In this document: piece after piece, positions 23,294 through 34,378 of the stretch | Layout: each line of letters begins with the position of its first letter | How positions within the stretch are numbered: position 1 is the first letter of the stretch | Assembly (NCBI RefSeq): GCF_022201045.2 | Contig: NC_068558.1 | Coordinates: 51,563,501 to 51,627,500 of the forward strand | Length of the DNA: 64,000 nucleotides | Source: Citrus sinensis | Lineage: Eukaryota > Streptophyta > Magnoliopsida > Sapindales > Rutaceae | Direction of reading: 5' to 3' | The notes under the pieces: model-generated | Told to the model about the DNA's origin: nothing | What the model saw: only the letters and a program-made list of their open reading frames with translations | Databases searched by the model: none | Position numbers and translations under genes: made by a program

Positions 23294-24107
23294 ACTAACA
23301 ATTAAGTTCAATTGTGTCAATGCCAACAATTTTATACTTACATTCTACCCTTCACAGATTATCGATTTATAGTTGTCTTGTCTTGTCTTGTCTAGGCAAA
23401 TTTGACCTGCGAAGAACGACAAAATTGCATGTCGCTACACTGGTCACTGCAGGACGTTTGCCTTTCGTCGTATTTGTTTCTTCTTTTTGTTTTAATTGGG
23501 CCTGATAAATGCCGTTTCTTAGTTTATTTAGCTGGGCTTTTGTCGGCCCGGCATTCTGCCGTGGTCGGCTAATTGGGCCTTTAACGGACACATGTAAATC
23601 CTCCCAGACCTAGTGGTGCTTTTAAACTTAAAAGCGCTTCAATTCGCTTCTCTTTGGAATTGATTTTAGCGTACAATCACTTTGTATGGAATCTTCTGTA
23701 TTCAATTTTAAAATATCTAAGATTTATTTTTTCAAAGAATAATTTAGTGCACATATTTTGGTGAAGCATTGCCATTTTGACCATTAAGATAAACATTTAC
23801 AAATGAGTGGTGATGACTATATTGCCTTGGCCTTTTGGTCTTCTTGGAAGAAGAAGAAAAAAGCGCTCACGCGTGTCGTCACCCAAACGACCAAAATTCC
23901 AAAACCACTTAAACTAAACTGAAATGTCTTATTATGTCATCTCCCCACAACAGAGACAGAGTGGCGTGATGAATTCAACAAATTAATTTGCGTGATGAAT
24001 TCAACAAATTAATTTATCTTGGTTTTTATTTTTTGTTATATATATTGCTGTCTGAATCTCTCTTTCCCTAAAAATAAATAGCGTTTGATCCAAAAGTGAA
24101 ACACGAA
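23294..24107. other. Intergenic, promoter of the phosphatase-like gene
   Basis: Holds the 3' UTR of the RRM-like gene. A direct tandem repeat of about 26 bases containing GTGATGAATTCAACAAATTA lies at about 23967-24017, roughly 100 bases upstream of the next ATG. Confidence 0.5.
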
Positions 24108-25794
24108 ATGGATTCATCAGAAACCACGAAAGCTCAGAGCAATGACAAACAATTTTACCAAAACGTCATCGTAATGCGACACGGGGACCGCGCCGACAAC
24201 TTCGAGCCATTGTGGGTATCAACGGCTGCCAGACCGTGGGACCCCCACATCGTAGAGGAGGGTCGGGTCAGGGCATTCTGTACCGGTCGGAGGCTCCGTG
24301 CAAACCTTGGATTCCCGATCGACCGTGTCTTCGTTTCCCCATTCCTTCGTTGCATCCAGACCGCCTACGAGGTTGTATCCGCCCTTTGCTCCGTCGATGA
24401 CGATCCCACCGTCATGTCATCCGACGCCGTCGTTTCTTTGGATCCCTCCAAAGTCAAGGTCAGATCATCATTACACATACATAACATATCACTACTTGAT
24501 ATACATGTCTCTCTCTCTCTCTGTCTTTGTGATTATCGTCATTCAATCTGTTTATTAAAAATGAATATTACTATGTTGTTCTTTAGGTCTCCATTGAGTA
24601 TGGATTATGCGAGATGTTGAATAGGGAAGCCATTAGACATAATATGGCGCCTAAGGATGGGGACTTTGGCTTCGTTACCTCAGAGCTTGAAGCTCTGCTG
24701 CCAGCTGGTACAGTTGATAGTTCTGTGAAGCAAGTGTATGACCAGGTATATATACATATATTCGTTACAATTTGTATTTGAATGTGCACAGTCATTGCAG
24801 CTAACAATAGGTTATTTGATTGGGGAAACCCTAGTTGCCACAATGGGAGGAGACGGTGGCTGGTGCAAGGGAAAGATATGCACAAGTTATTAAAGCGCTC
24901 GCAGATAAATACCCTTTTGAGGACTTGTTGCTGGTGACCCATGGTAACCTTCTATCTGATTAACTTAGTAAAAAAAAAAAAAAAAAATGATTCGTATATG
25001 AACTTGATGTTTAAAATATGAGTCCGGTTATGTTAGAACTGCTCTAAGGTAGAGTACCCTTTCATAATGACACAATCAAAGTTATAATGAGTGTTTTACT
25101 ATTTATCACTTTGCATGTGTGGCTGTGATTCGTGCTCTACCTTAGAGCAGCTCCGAGGTAGCTATATGTATTTGTCTTCTGAACCACACAGGATATCCCA
25201 GCATAAGACAAAAATAATATGGTTTCACTTTCATGTGATATATTAACTCTTGAGTTCTGTGTTATTGTTGCTGCTACCATCTGCGATGATCAGTAACCTG
25301 AGATTTGTACCCCTAGCACTTATAAATGGTTTGCGCTCTGGGTTTACACTTCCCAAGCATTTGAAATGATCAATACCCTGGTGTCGGGACGTTTTCGTTT
25401 TCTTTGAACTGAAATGATCTCCACCCAGAAACCAAGAAGAAGAGAGAGTAAAAATAAATGACATCTCTCTGTTTTTTTGTTTTATTTGCTGTTATAAAAG
25501 CCATAGAATCTGATAGGATTCTTTCATGTTGCTTCCGTATGTGATAGTTGAAGTTGTTGGTTGTAATTCTCTAATGCAAATGCAGGGGAAGGCGTTGGGG
25601 TTTCGGTTTCAGCATTCTTGAAGGATGTAACTGTTTATGAAGTAGATTATTGTGCATATACCGAACTAAGAAGACCAATATCTGGTGATAACGAGTCATT
25701 TACTGCGGGAGACTTTGAGGTGCTTACAAATCCAGTTCAATCGGGCATTAGTTATCTACCTGCTAGTGCCTCAAATGCAGGGGATAATGAATGA
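24108..25794 (+). CDS. Histidine phosphatase (phosphoglycerate mutase-like) family protein
   Basis: Four exons (24108-24458, 24587-24745, 24835-24943, 25586-25794) join in phase to 275 residues. The start is the first ATG (MDSSETTK), just downstream of a GTG that also stays in frame. The catalytic RHG motif is at residues 24-26 (VIVMRHGDRAD), with His25 as the expected phospho-acceptor. The second conserved Arg is in VSPFLRCIQTA. The second catalytic His is in LLVTHGEGVGVS at about residue 206, and an acidic residue follows the first third of the domain. The set is complete, so the protein is probably an active phosphatase, but the substrate cannot be read from sequence. Many plant members of this subgroup have no assigned substrate. 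The last exon ends in a divergent Ser/Ala/Asn-rich tail. Confidence 0.9.
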
Positions 25795-26365
25795 TATAGC
25801 CTGACTATGTATGTCAGACATTATAAGAAGCAAGTCTTCGCCCCTTCCTTTGTGGCAATGTTTAAGTTGTCAATCCTACTGTCGGCCTCATCGATGGTAT
25901 AAGTCAATTGGACAATTGGTATGGAAGTGATTCATTTCTGCTTTAATTGATTAGTGTTGCTCTCAATATGCTAGTCTCTATTTTCTCTACCCATTTTTAT
26001 GCACATCACATAATAATGCTGATTACAGTGGGCTCTTGATTCCCAACCGCTCATGAGAATCCAATTCTCTGATTACAGTGGGCTCTTGATTCCCAACCGC
26101 TCATGAGAATCCAATTCTCATTCCTTAAACCTAAAATATATAGCCTCACATGTTTCATTATCTTATCAAGTCATAAGTCATATTGGTAAAGAAAATAAGT
26201 TAGGATAGAGTGGAGAGGCAAAGTGGCAAAGCACATTCAATATTAATCAGAGTCTGGGTACAAAGAATAAACTACAAGAATTGTGTTAAATTTTGCAGTT
26301 AACAGAGAAAGTAGTCAAATATTCATCGTCCTACCTGGACACGACATTAATTTGTGATTAAAAAC
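25795..26365. other. Convergent 3' flanks with a perfect 50-bp duplication
   Basis: Space between the 3' ends of the phosphatase-like gene (+) and DUO1 (-). It contains the tandem duplication at 26019-26119 and otherwise UTR-like, AT-rich sequence. Confidence 0.6.
26019..26119. repeat. Tandem duplication, 50-bp unit, no visible mismatch
   Basis: The unit starts CTGATTACAGTGGGCTCTTG and ends at ...CCAATTCT. It occurs twice back-to-back (GATTACAGTG at 26021 and 26071) without a visible difference, indicating a recent duplication or an assembly artefact. Confidence 0.9.
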
Positions 26366-27331
26366 TCACCAATCTGATGGACTCGGAAGTGGCTCGATAT
26401 GATCAAACATATCAGTTGGAAAGTCATCAAAAAAGGCATCTGGGTTCACAGTCTTGTCATTTTCGTCCTTCATGCCAGTCCTACAACTTGTTTCTGGCTT
26501 TAAAAATGGCTGTCCGCTAAGTTCAGGAGGAGCGTCAACCGGTCCGAACACATCGAAAAAGTACGGGTCCTCAAGCCTAGCCAAGAGTTCTTGGCTTTCC
26601 GGTGAAAACGGCAGGTCCTGTTGTGGTTGAGAAATCTGAGGGAAGTAAATTGGTAACACGGGCTCTGTGCACGGATTATTCTCACAGCTTGCACCAAAAT
26701 GAAGCAACTTAGGATTAATCATTTCTGGCAGTGGCGCCATTGCTATTAATTCGGCGTTCCCCATCATGTTGGATGACAAGCAAGATTGACGCTTCGAGGA
26801 TGACTCTTCCTCCATTGAAGAAGTGAACTTTGGGGCCTAAACACAGAAAACATGCATTACGAACACAGCCCAATGTAGATGTAATTGTTCCATGAAAATT
26901 TCTAAAATTTTAAACTCAAAACTTCAAGAATATGCAGGGTAAAATATATTGATGAGAAACAAATAATATTGATAGAAACACAGGCGACATCCAAATCCGG
27001 TAGAAAATTCCCTTCCACACCCCACAAGAAAAAAGGAATAACAGCGGATTACAACAGTGGAATTTGATTATTATTACCTCTAAAGTGGAAGCATCGGGAG
27101 AAGCAGGAAATTCCCTTTTAGTTTTGTAGGATTTAGAGTTGGAAGAGGAAGTTGTCGCTGAATTTTGCAAAATCCGAGCAAGCCTCTTTTGCCTACTACT
27201 CCAGAAATTCTTCACATCGTTATCAGTCCTTCCAGGCAAATATGTTGCTATTCTAGCCCATTTGTTCCCAAACTGTGCCTGCAACTCTATCACTATCCTC
27301 TCTTCCTCTAATGAAAATTTGCACCCACTAC

Positions 27332-27364
<33 letters not shown>

Positions 27365-27649
27365 CCATCTCAAATTCGAAATTAACCAAACCAAACCAGT
27401 TTTTGACAGTCACACACACAGACGCATATATATGCAATGATATAATGAATGAATTGCTTACTTTTTCAAGTTGGGTCTAAGCTTATTGACCCAACGGAGA
27501 CGACAAGACTTGCCGGTTCGTTGCAGAAGTCCTTTGGATCGAATGGAGCTCCAGTCCCTGGGGCCGTACTTTTTTACATGATTTATCAGCACTTCATCTT
27601 CTTCTGCTTTCCATGGCCCTTTCCTTATCTCTTCTCTCTTTCCTTCCAT
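26366..27649 (-). CDS. DUO1: R2R3-MYB transcription factor DUO POLLEN 1
   Basis: Three exons (27649-27462, 27327-27078, 26836-26366) give 302 residues. The true ATG is at 27647-27649 (MEGKREEIRKGPW); upstream in frame there is only a TTG. R2 covers about residues 10-62 and R3 about 63-113, with the GRTDNDVKNFWSSRQKRLA helix. The R2/R3 junction reads LRPNLKNGCKFS with Lys66, the supernumerary lysine described for DUO1. The C-terminal region carries PFSPESQELLARLEDPYFFD and ends FFDDFPTDMFDHIEPLPSPS, matching the conserved acidic end of DUO1. DUO1 is the germline-specific regulator needed for generative-cell division and sperm differentiation in pollen. A miR159-like complementary site lies in exon 1. 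The sequence is intact. Confidence 0.95.
27331..27360. repeat. (AC)n microsatellite in DUO1 intron 1
   Basis: About 15 CA/AC units begin four bases upstream of the exon 2 start (27327), almost touching the splice acceptor on the reverse strand. In the transcript this reads as a GT-rich tract right before the acceptor. Confidence 0.9.
27533..27553 (-). promoter_or_regulatory. miR159-like complementary site in DUO1 exon 1
   Basis: The plus strand here equals miR159a (as I remember it: UUUGGAUUGAAGGGAGCUCUA with U as T) at 18 of 21 positions. In the DUO1 transcript the three differences become two G:U wobbles (microRNA positions 8 and 20) and one mismatch (position 12), and positions 9-11 are paired. 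The site codes for part of WSSIRSK in R2. DUO1/MYB125 is reported as a miR159 target in Arabidopsis, so conservation is expected. Confidence 0.7.
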
Positions 27650-28495
27650 TGCCTCCACTCTCAACTCACCAACTTCAATCTTCAATTTTTGATATAAGCA
27701 TTAAATTTGTCTCTCTGATTCACTGCGCTAACTTCTTCTTCAACTCTTCTTTCCTTTTCTTTGTTTTTGAGCAAGCGACGGTTAAGACGGTTACCGCCAC
27801 AACGCTCCACCAATTCACCCACATTCCCCAATTTTTTCTCGCATTCAAATGACGTGCTCAAAATTACGCATATGCCCCTGCTGCTCTTTATCTTTCTATC
27901 TATCTCATCGTTCTCGTGGCCCAACCTGACCCTGACCCTGACCCTGACCCTGACCCTGGCCCGAACCAATTTTCTTTTACTATGTTTATTTTTCAATTCA
28001 TCAATTTCGTATAAATAAAAATAAATTACACCATTGCCCTTTCTCCTTTTGTGCAAAATTTTGTCGGGCACCACATCACTCAACAGAAATCTGGGAGTCG
28101 GTCTAATTATATTACAATACACTATAAAACAAAAGTTTAAAATGAAAAATAATTATCTCAGCAAACAGTTTCTTACTTTACCATGCAACTTAATTAGTAT
28201 CAATTGGCCAATAACAATGCCGATAATATAAAAAGTTTCATCATCGTTAAATTTCATATGACCAAGGCTAACCAAGCAAACTAATGGAAAGGTTACAATG
28301 AATAAATTGAAGAGCATGTATGTACAAGGGAGAATAGGAAACAAAGTATAAAGCCCTCACGAAAACTCAAATTATCAGCCATCACCCGATGAAGTACCAG
28401 CATCTGTGTGGTGTTTCTCGAGCTTTAGACTCGCCTGAGCAGTGAAATCAGTACTCTCACAAGCAGATTACTCAGCAGCTGAATTATTGCAGCCT
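27650..28495. other. DUO1 promoter region and 3' flank of SWIM gene
   Basis: 27650 to about 28150 lies upstream of DUO1 (reverse strand) and includes the hexanucleotide repeat at 27924-27960. The remainder to 28495 is probably 3' UTR of the SWIM-domain gene. No other gene seen. Confidence 0.5.
27924..27960. repeat. (CCCTGA)n hexanucleotide repeat upstream of DUO1
   Basis: About six copies of the six-base unit lie about 275-310 bases upstream of the DUO1 ATG, so in its promoter or 5' UTR. The unit is not the plant telomere repeat. Confidence 0.88.
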
Positions 28496-31400
28496 CTAAC
28501 AATTTATGACTGGCTCATTCTCTGTTTTGGCTTTTTTGGTAACTGTCAGCTTGTTATCACAATCTCCCTCTTCAGCATTCCTTTTGAGTTCACATACATT
28601 TACAGAAGGTTTATCGCCTAAAGGCACGCTACAAGAATTGGTCTTTTGAGATACAACCCCAACAGCTTGTTGATTTTCAGTGTCACTTGGTATTGACATG
28701 TGATTTCTTGATGATTCCGAGGGCATTACACTCTGAACACCATTGGCATTGTGACAAGTATTAGAATTATTTGCTGCATCGTCACAACTCCCATCTGATA
28801 CCAAGGCAATGTCAGTAGAACAAGGGCTCTTAGCTGCACCTCCCTTTGCATTCCCTACCTCATTTTCATTGTCTCCCACAATACCAGCAGTTTCAGAAAC
28901 ACCAACCGCTTTTGACTCCACAGGCATATACATGGGCCGAGAGGCCTTGTCAGAGTGGGAATCAGCATCTGCTTTATTAGAGAGAACAGGAAGCTGAGGG
29001 TCAAGGCTGCTAATACCATTCTGAGGAGACACAGTGCATTGCTCCAGAAACTCCATTGTCGGTGGAGGCATATCAATGGTGAATGGCTCCACATCCAAAT
29101 CTTGATGGCAATCTTTATCGGAAATACCTTCTTCAGCTTCATTTTGATCAGTGACAGCAGCATCTTTAGAATGTGTATAACCGCTAATTTCAGCATCTGA
29201 AACTAAAGCTCTCTGTTCATTCTTGGAGAAACCACCACTGGACGCGAGCTCATCAACAGAAACTAATCCAGGTGTGGAAATATATATAGGTGACTGCTCA
29301 ACATCCGTCTTTGCAAAAGAAATTTCTTCTTCAGTAGTGCCACCACAGAGACTGTTTGCACTAACTAACTGATTAATGAGCCCACCAGCCAATTCATTTG
29401 CAGTTCCACCAGAAGCAACTAGTTCTTCCCCACGATTTCTTCCCTTCTGAGATGATACATCATCATTCACACAGTGACCCTCATTGACTAATTCTCTATC
29501 TTGATCAGCATGGAATGTCCCTACAGTTTGTTGCTCATTGGTTTCCACAATTTGTTTCTCAACCGAAGCTACACTAATCTGACTGCTTTCGAAATCTACC
29601 GATGCATTTAATTGCTTCTGTATAGAGACTGCTAAAGAAATAGCATGATCACGAATTAAAGAATCATGAGGTGTACAGTGTAACATGTCCATCAAGGCTT
29701 TGTTATACTGAAATAAACTTATAGAAGGCTTAACAGAACCCTTTTTGCGACAGACTATAATAACCTTTAGCAAATGCTCACACAGGTAGCCCATTTCTGC
29801 CCAACTGCAATTGCAAATACCAAACTGTGAACCAGGGTTCCGCACAACATATACTTTATTCCCATCAAGCTGATCAGTAACTTTTCCACATCTACCCTCA
29901 ATCACAACATCGGAATCTAGAATCTTCAGTGCTTTACGCCAACATGTTAAACCACTCACCCACTCATCTTTCCAATATCGTGCAAAATCATCCTTCCCCG
30001 TGTATTCATCGAGCCAGAAGTAAGAATGTACTTTGGTACCCAACTTATCAACCAACCAGTCAGTACGCTGATAAACACCAGAATCCTTCTCATTCAACAA
30101 CCTGACCTTCAACTGATTGTGGTAAAATTCCATTGCCGCACTTGTCTCCTGACTGGCAAGCGGAAGAGTTTTTAACACAGTGATCCAAGCCCCTGACAGA
30201 AAAAGGGAAATTTCATTTAAAACCAAGAATTCGGCGGTTGAAGTTTTAGGGCTGAGAAGAAAAGAAAAAAAATTACCACTCGGTTTCAATGGTACAGTTT
30301 ACAAAATTTTGACCCACCTATCCTGGGGTACCATACAGCTTTGAAGTAATCCATGAAATCAGAGCCATCCATGAAATCTTCCATACAGTTCTCAAACAAA
30401 GCTATAGTTCCATGCCCTTTGCAGATGTCATCAACTGCTACTCCAAGGCATCTAAAAATTTCCGCACGCATCCCTATTTCTGAACATCTCTTTACCAAGT
30501 TCTTATGCCATGCATGCCGAACACGCCAGAAAGATACCAATACAGAGCACTGAAACACATCCCTGAATACAGTGCAACAAAGACAATGAGAACTGTTTTC
30601 AATTAGGCATTTTCTATTAAGAAAACATAGTAGACATCATAACCCCCCAAATCATTCTATACTGGTCTGTACCACAATTAACATGCCAATCACATGCTCA
30701 TTGGACCAAGCTTTTCAGGGCCACATTTGGGTTCAAGTAAACAACCAAATACAGATTAGCAGCCAATAAATGTAAAGGCATGATTCTTGGCAACAGAGAC
30801 CACCTAAAGTCCAAAAATAAACTAGAAGCGTATGATCATCTTAGATTGAATTCAAAAGACTAGCCTGATTGTATGGACATCAGCTGATGGATCGTCCACT
30901 ATAAACCCAGCCAAATTCCAAGTAGGATCTTTAGTGCGAACTCTATTGTAAAGAGCCCTCATCCATCTATGTGTGTCCGCACTAGAAAAGCTCGGGGCTA
31001 TTACCCATGCTACTGGGATGGCCTTCTTGTCTGAGTTGAAGACTATGAGACTGTGCAAAGGATACTACAAAGTATAATTGCAGAGAAGAGTTAATTAGCT
31101 TCCAAGGAATGTGAAGGCTCTAATGAAACTGACAAAAACAATTAACAACCATATCATCAGCTAAACCAGAAGGACAAACCTTCAATTTGTTTGTTCCAAA
31201 CCTTGAATCAGAAGCCAAAAGACTGCGGTTGCCAAATCGAATCATCTGTTGCAACTGCCACTCTGTTTGAATGCCCAAAGTGAAAGGGTCATATTCAGAA
31301 AAATCCTCATAGAAGAAAACATAACTCTGGTGGCTTTCAACCCACATATTGATGCTGACTGCATCATCCAGGTCCAGTTCATATGTGGAACGTCGAATGC

Positions 31401-32187
31401 TCCTCTCCTGCCTTCGAACATACCTGTGGGTTAAAAGGTCATCTCTATTACACGGACCACCCTGTCTCTCTACTGATTCATTGTGTCTCTGCATTATTGT
31501 CTCCACAGAGACCCCAACATGAAGTAAAGACAAAACACGAAGTCGGAGATCCTCTGAGATGTATGGAGCAAACATAGCACGTGTTCCAGCAGCCTTCTTG
31601 TCCTGTGGTCCATGGCATGGCAATCCGTTCTTATCCACATGCTTTTCATCATTGTAGATGATAAGTGCCACGGATGGTTCAGCAATCAATCGTTTCACAA
31701 TGAAATGGCAAGTGCACCCTCTCTTAGTATTAGGACGGCCAGCATTTTTCTTCTTTGGTACATACGTAGTCCTACTGGGCCGTACAATGCCACCCTTCCT
31801 ATGGTCATCAGGACCAAATGAACACCAATACCTACACATTCAATAGAATAACTAAAACTCATACAACACAGAACAGTAGTTTAGAAAACACCATAAAAGA
31901 ACTTGGAGAACTTACAGAATATATTCAAGAATACCATCAACCTTAGGCTTGCAAGATGTACTAGTAGAACGCCGCCGCCTTGCTTCAACATGAAATCTCG
32001 TTGGGCAGTCTTTGTTAGAAGATTCACCCCTAACAAAATCATCCACTCTAGCAAATGGGATTAAAGCAACTCTATCTAATTTGTCGCGCCAGCCTTCCAC
32101 TTTGGACCAAACAAGATCAACAGAAGCAAACTCCAAGGTTGGTGGATTTTGCACCGGTAGTGACAAAATCTCATCCCATCTAGCCAT
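28496..32187 (-). CDS. SWIM zinc-finger protein, domesticated MULE transposase type
   Basis: Five coding exons (32187-31916, 31831-31180, 31064-30865, 30562-30318, 30192-28496) join in phase to 1,021 residues. The ATG is at 32185-32187, directly after a likely leader-intron acceptor, and a leader donor is near 32607. The N-terminus has a FAR1/WRKY-like basic Cys/His region (GCTCHFIVKRL). The centre resembles a MULE transposase core (LASDSRFGTNKLK, then YPLHSLIVF, PVAWVIAPSF, FIVDDPSADV, and MEFYHNQLK), though strongly diverged. A SWIM finger lies at about residues 584-595 (CNCSWAEMGYLCEH). The last about 400 residues are Ser/Asn/Glu-rich, and a Lys-rich motif near the C-terminus (KKAKTEN) may be a nuclear signal. 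It fits the plant single-copy SWIM family exemplified by Arabidopsis At1g60560/At4g13970. The function is unknown. The third intron seems to be GC-AG (donor CAG|GCTAGT at 30865/30864). Confidence 0.9.
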
Positions 32188-33102
32188 CTGCAATAGATGT
32201 TCACAGCCCCATCACCCAACAAAGAAATTAAATCATTTGCAATTGAACTAAATTCAACTGACGGTCACAAATGCGGAAAAGAGATAAAATTTCCATAATT
32301 TTTCCATACCCAAAGGCATAGACAAGCATCTAAATGGGCGAGCAGCAAAAAATGAATCAAAAGAAACACCAGGGCCAGTTGAAACAATAATCTCAAAATC
32401 CCTAAACCCTAAATACATTTACATCAGCTGAGTATCACTTTTAAGTACTCTATGTTTCCAAGTACAGAGAGATAGGAGACTAGAAGGCAACAAAGCCGCC
32501 GCGCTGAATCGAACTCAGTGAGTAGGAATTTTAAAGCATATCGCAAATTCAAATATACTTAGTTAAATGAATACTCGAAAACAAAAATTAAAACAAAATA
32601 CGGCTACCTGTTAATATGCTGATAGTGGCGCCAGAAAGACGAAAGATTGAGAGGGGGTGCCAAATAGGGAGTACCCGTGGCTGTGGCTGACACGACGCAC
32701 GCTGAGAGGAAGTATTAAAAAGGTCACGTGCGTGGGTAGTAGCACACGTGTTGGACTGATGGCGGTAATAATCAAAGAATTATCTTTGAATGTGGCTGCT
32801 AAAAGATCCACTGGTATACATGGACCGATGCTTCTGTTTTAATTTTATGGGTCTCTTGATCTCGTTCAATTACCCCGGTAAAATTACCCCAACATGAATG
32901 ACATATAATAGGCGAATCCTTAGCATTATTGATTGATTCAAGAAAAATTAATGATACAAAAAAAATCAAAAATTGTATAAATAAGTGATTCATTTTTTAA
33001 ATTTACCAACATATGATGGTCTTACATGTCAATGTCATAAATGGCTTAGGTTATTATTATCAAATGATAGTCTTAATTCTTTTATTTGTGTATAGGATCC
33101 CC
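32188..33102. other. 5' leader and promoter of the SWIM gene
   Basis: A leader intron probably spans about 32188-32607 (donor AACAG|GTAGCC on the reverse strand), with a leader exon at 32608 and beyond. The rest is promoter and intergenic DNA with no other gene seen. Confidence 0.5.
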
Positions 33103-33208
33103 ATAAGTTACATGCATATAACTTACAACCCTCTCACATGAATAGTAGATGAGCCAACACTACTCACTATTTATGTGAGAGGGTTGTAAATTACGTGCAT
33201 GTAACTTA
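33103..33208. mobile_element. Short palindromic MITE-like inverted repeat
   Basis: The left arm (ATAAGTTACATGCATATAAC, TTACAACCCTCTCACATGAA, TAGT) and the reverse complement of the right arm (TTAAGTTACATGCACGTAAT, TTACAACCCTCTCACATAAA, TAGT) pair over about 48 bases with few mismatches around a small loop (about 106 bases in all). A transcript of either strand would fold into a stable hairpin. Superfamily unknown. Confidence 0.7.
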
Positions 33209-33695
33209 ACATTATTCTTGTGTATATTATGATGGATTCGATCCTTGTCATATGTGCATCACATAACAGTATTACGTGCATGTCAAGATGATATTGTCAT
33301 GTGACTCCTAATCCTATAAAAAAATCCAAGGCTAAACAACATCTTCATGATCAGCATTTTTAATCCCTCCTATTCGACATAAAGTCCATAAGTTAAGTTT
33401 ATATCCTACAGACAGTCATTGGTTCTTCATGGTAGAGATATGGGCAATGGAGAAGGACACTGTAAGAGTTGAATTGCAAATAGTCATTTGCCTTTGTTTC
33501 GAATTTAATTGTAAACTTGTAAAGTAATTAACGGGGATTCAAGAGATGGCCTATATTTAGTTATTGCAGGCAGCGAGTGCATGCTCATAGACATAAGTTG
33601 ATGTATAATACATATACTCCATTCTATTAGTTTAATATTTAGAACTTGTGTTCGGAATAATCTATTGCATGCTTCTTATCTTGAACACTGAAAAC
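33209..33695. other. Intergenic, no gene seen
   Basis: AT-rich DNA without coding-like frames or recognisable repeats. Confidence 0.4.
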
Positions 33696-34378
33696 ACTGA
33701 AAGAAAGCTGAGAGAAACGGTAACTTGTGCTACTGTTTCACCTCTTTCTCTCTCTTAGCGTTGTAAATATTTTTTATCGTTAAAAAAATAAAAAATAAAA
33801 TGAAAAATGACAAAAAGTTGAATGCATCACTCTCTCTCTTGGCATTGTAATAATTTTATATTGTTGAAAATAATCTCATATTCCAAACCAAAATTCATCT
33901 TTATCGTCAAATAATTATAACCAAACTTTACAAAATTAACCCAAGAATGCAAAGAAAACAAAAAGTTTTCATTTTCTTTAATCACTGACCATAAACAATT
34001 GGGTTCTGTTATTTAAAACGGGTAGCGCTTTCGTGTTTGGTAGCTAGAGAGATTATGGAAGTGTGACAGGGAGCCGGAGAGTGAGGTCGGAGAGAGAGGG
34101 GAAGCGTGATGGGAAGTCGAAGGGAGTGAGGAAACATGATGGAGAGCCAAAGAGAAAGGTTGGAGAGAGTGAGAAAGCGCGATGGGGAGTAAGGATCCGA
34201 AGAAAGGAAGATAAATTCGAGACAGATAGAGAGTGATGCATGTGAATAGATTTAACTTTTTGTTATTTTCCACTTTTTATTTTTTTTAATAATAAAAAAT
34301 ATCTACAATACTGAGAGAGGGAGAGAGGTGAAACAACAACACAAGTTGTCGTTTCTCTCAACCTTCTCTCGGCATTCT
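33696..34378. mobile_element. Inverted-repeat element with purine-rich tandem interior
   Basis: Arms of about 125 bases match in inverted orientation. The left arm reads CTGAGAGAAACGGTAACTTG, then GTTTCACCTCT, TTGTAAATATTTTTTAT and ATGACAAAAAGTTGAAT. The reverse complement of the right arm reads TTGAGAGAAACGACAACTTG, then GTTTCACCTCT, TTGTAGATATTTTTTAT and ATAACAAAAAGTTAAAT. Between them, about 34040-34240 is strongly purine-biased on the plus strand and made of degenerate units containing GGGAG(C/T)CGGAGAGTGAGG and AGCG(T/C)GATGG. No target duplication is clear. It resembles a MULE-type or other long-TIR MITE and has no coding capacity. Confidence 0.62.

Noticed and set aside
27924-27960. 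Telomere-like tract upstream of DUO1
   Set aside because: The unit is CCCTGA, not the plant telomere sequence, and only about six copies are present.
27682-28122. 146-residue open frame with an Arg/Val repeat on the reverse strand
   Set aside because: The repeat part is just the hexanucleotide tract read in frame. The rest has no domain and lies in the DUO1 upstream region.
34013-34273. Ser/Leu-rich open frame
   Set aside because: It is the translation of the purine-rich tandem interior of an inverted-repeat element.
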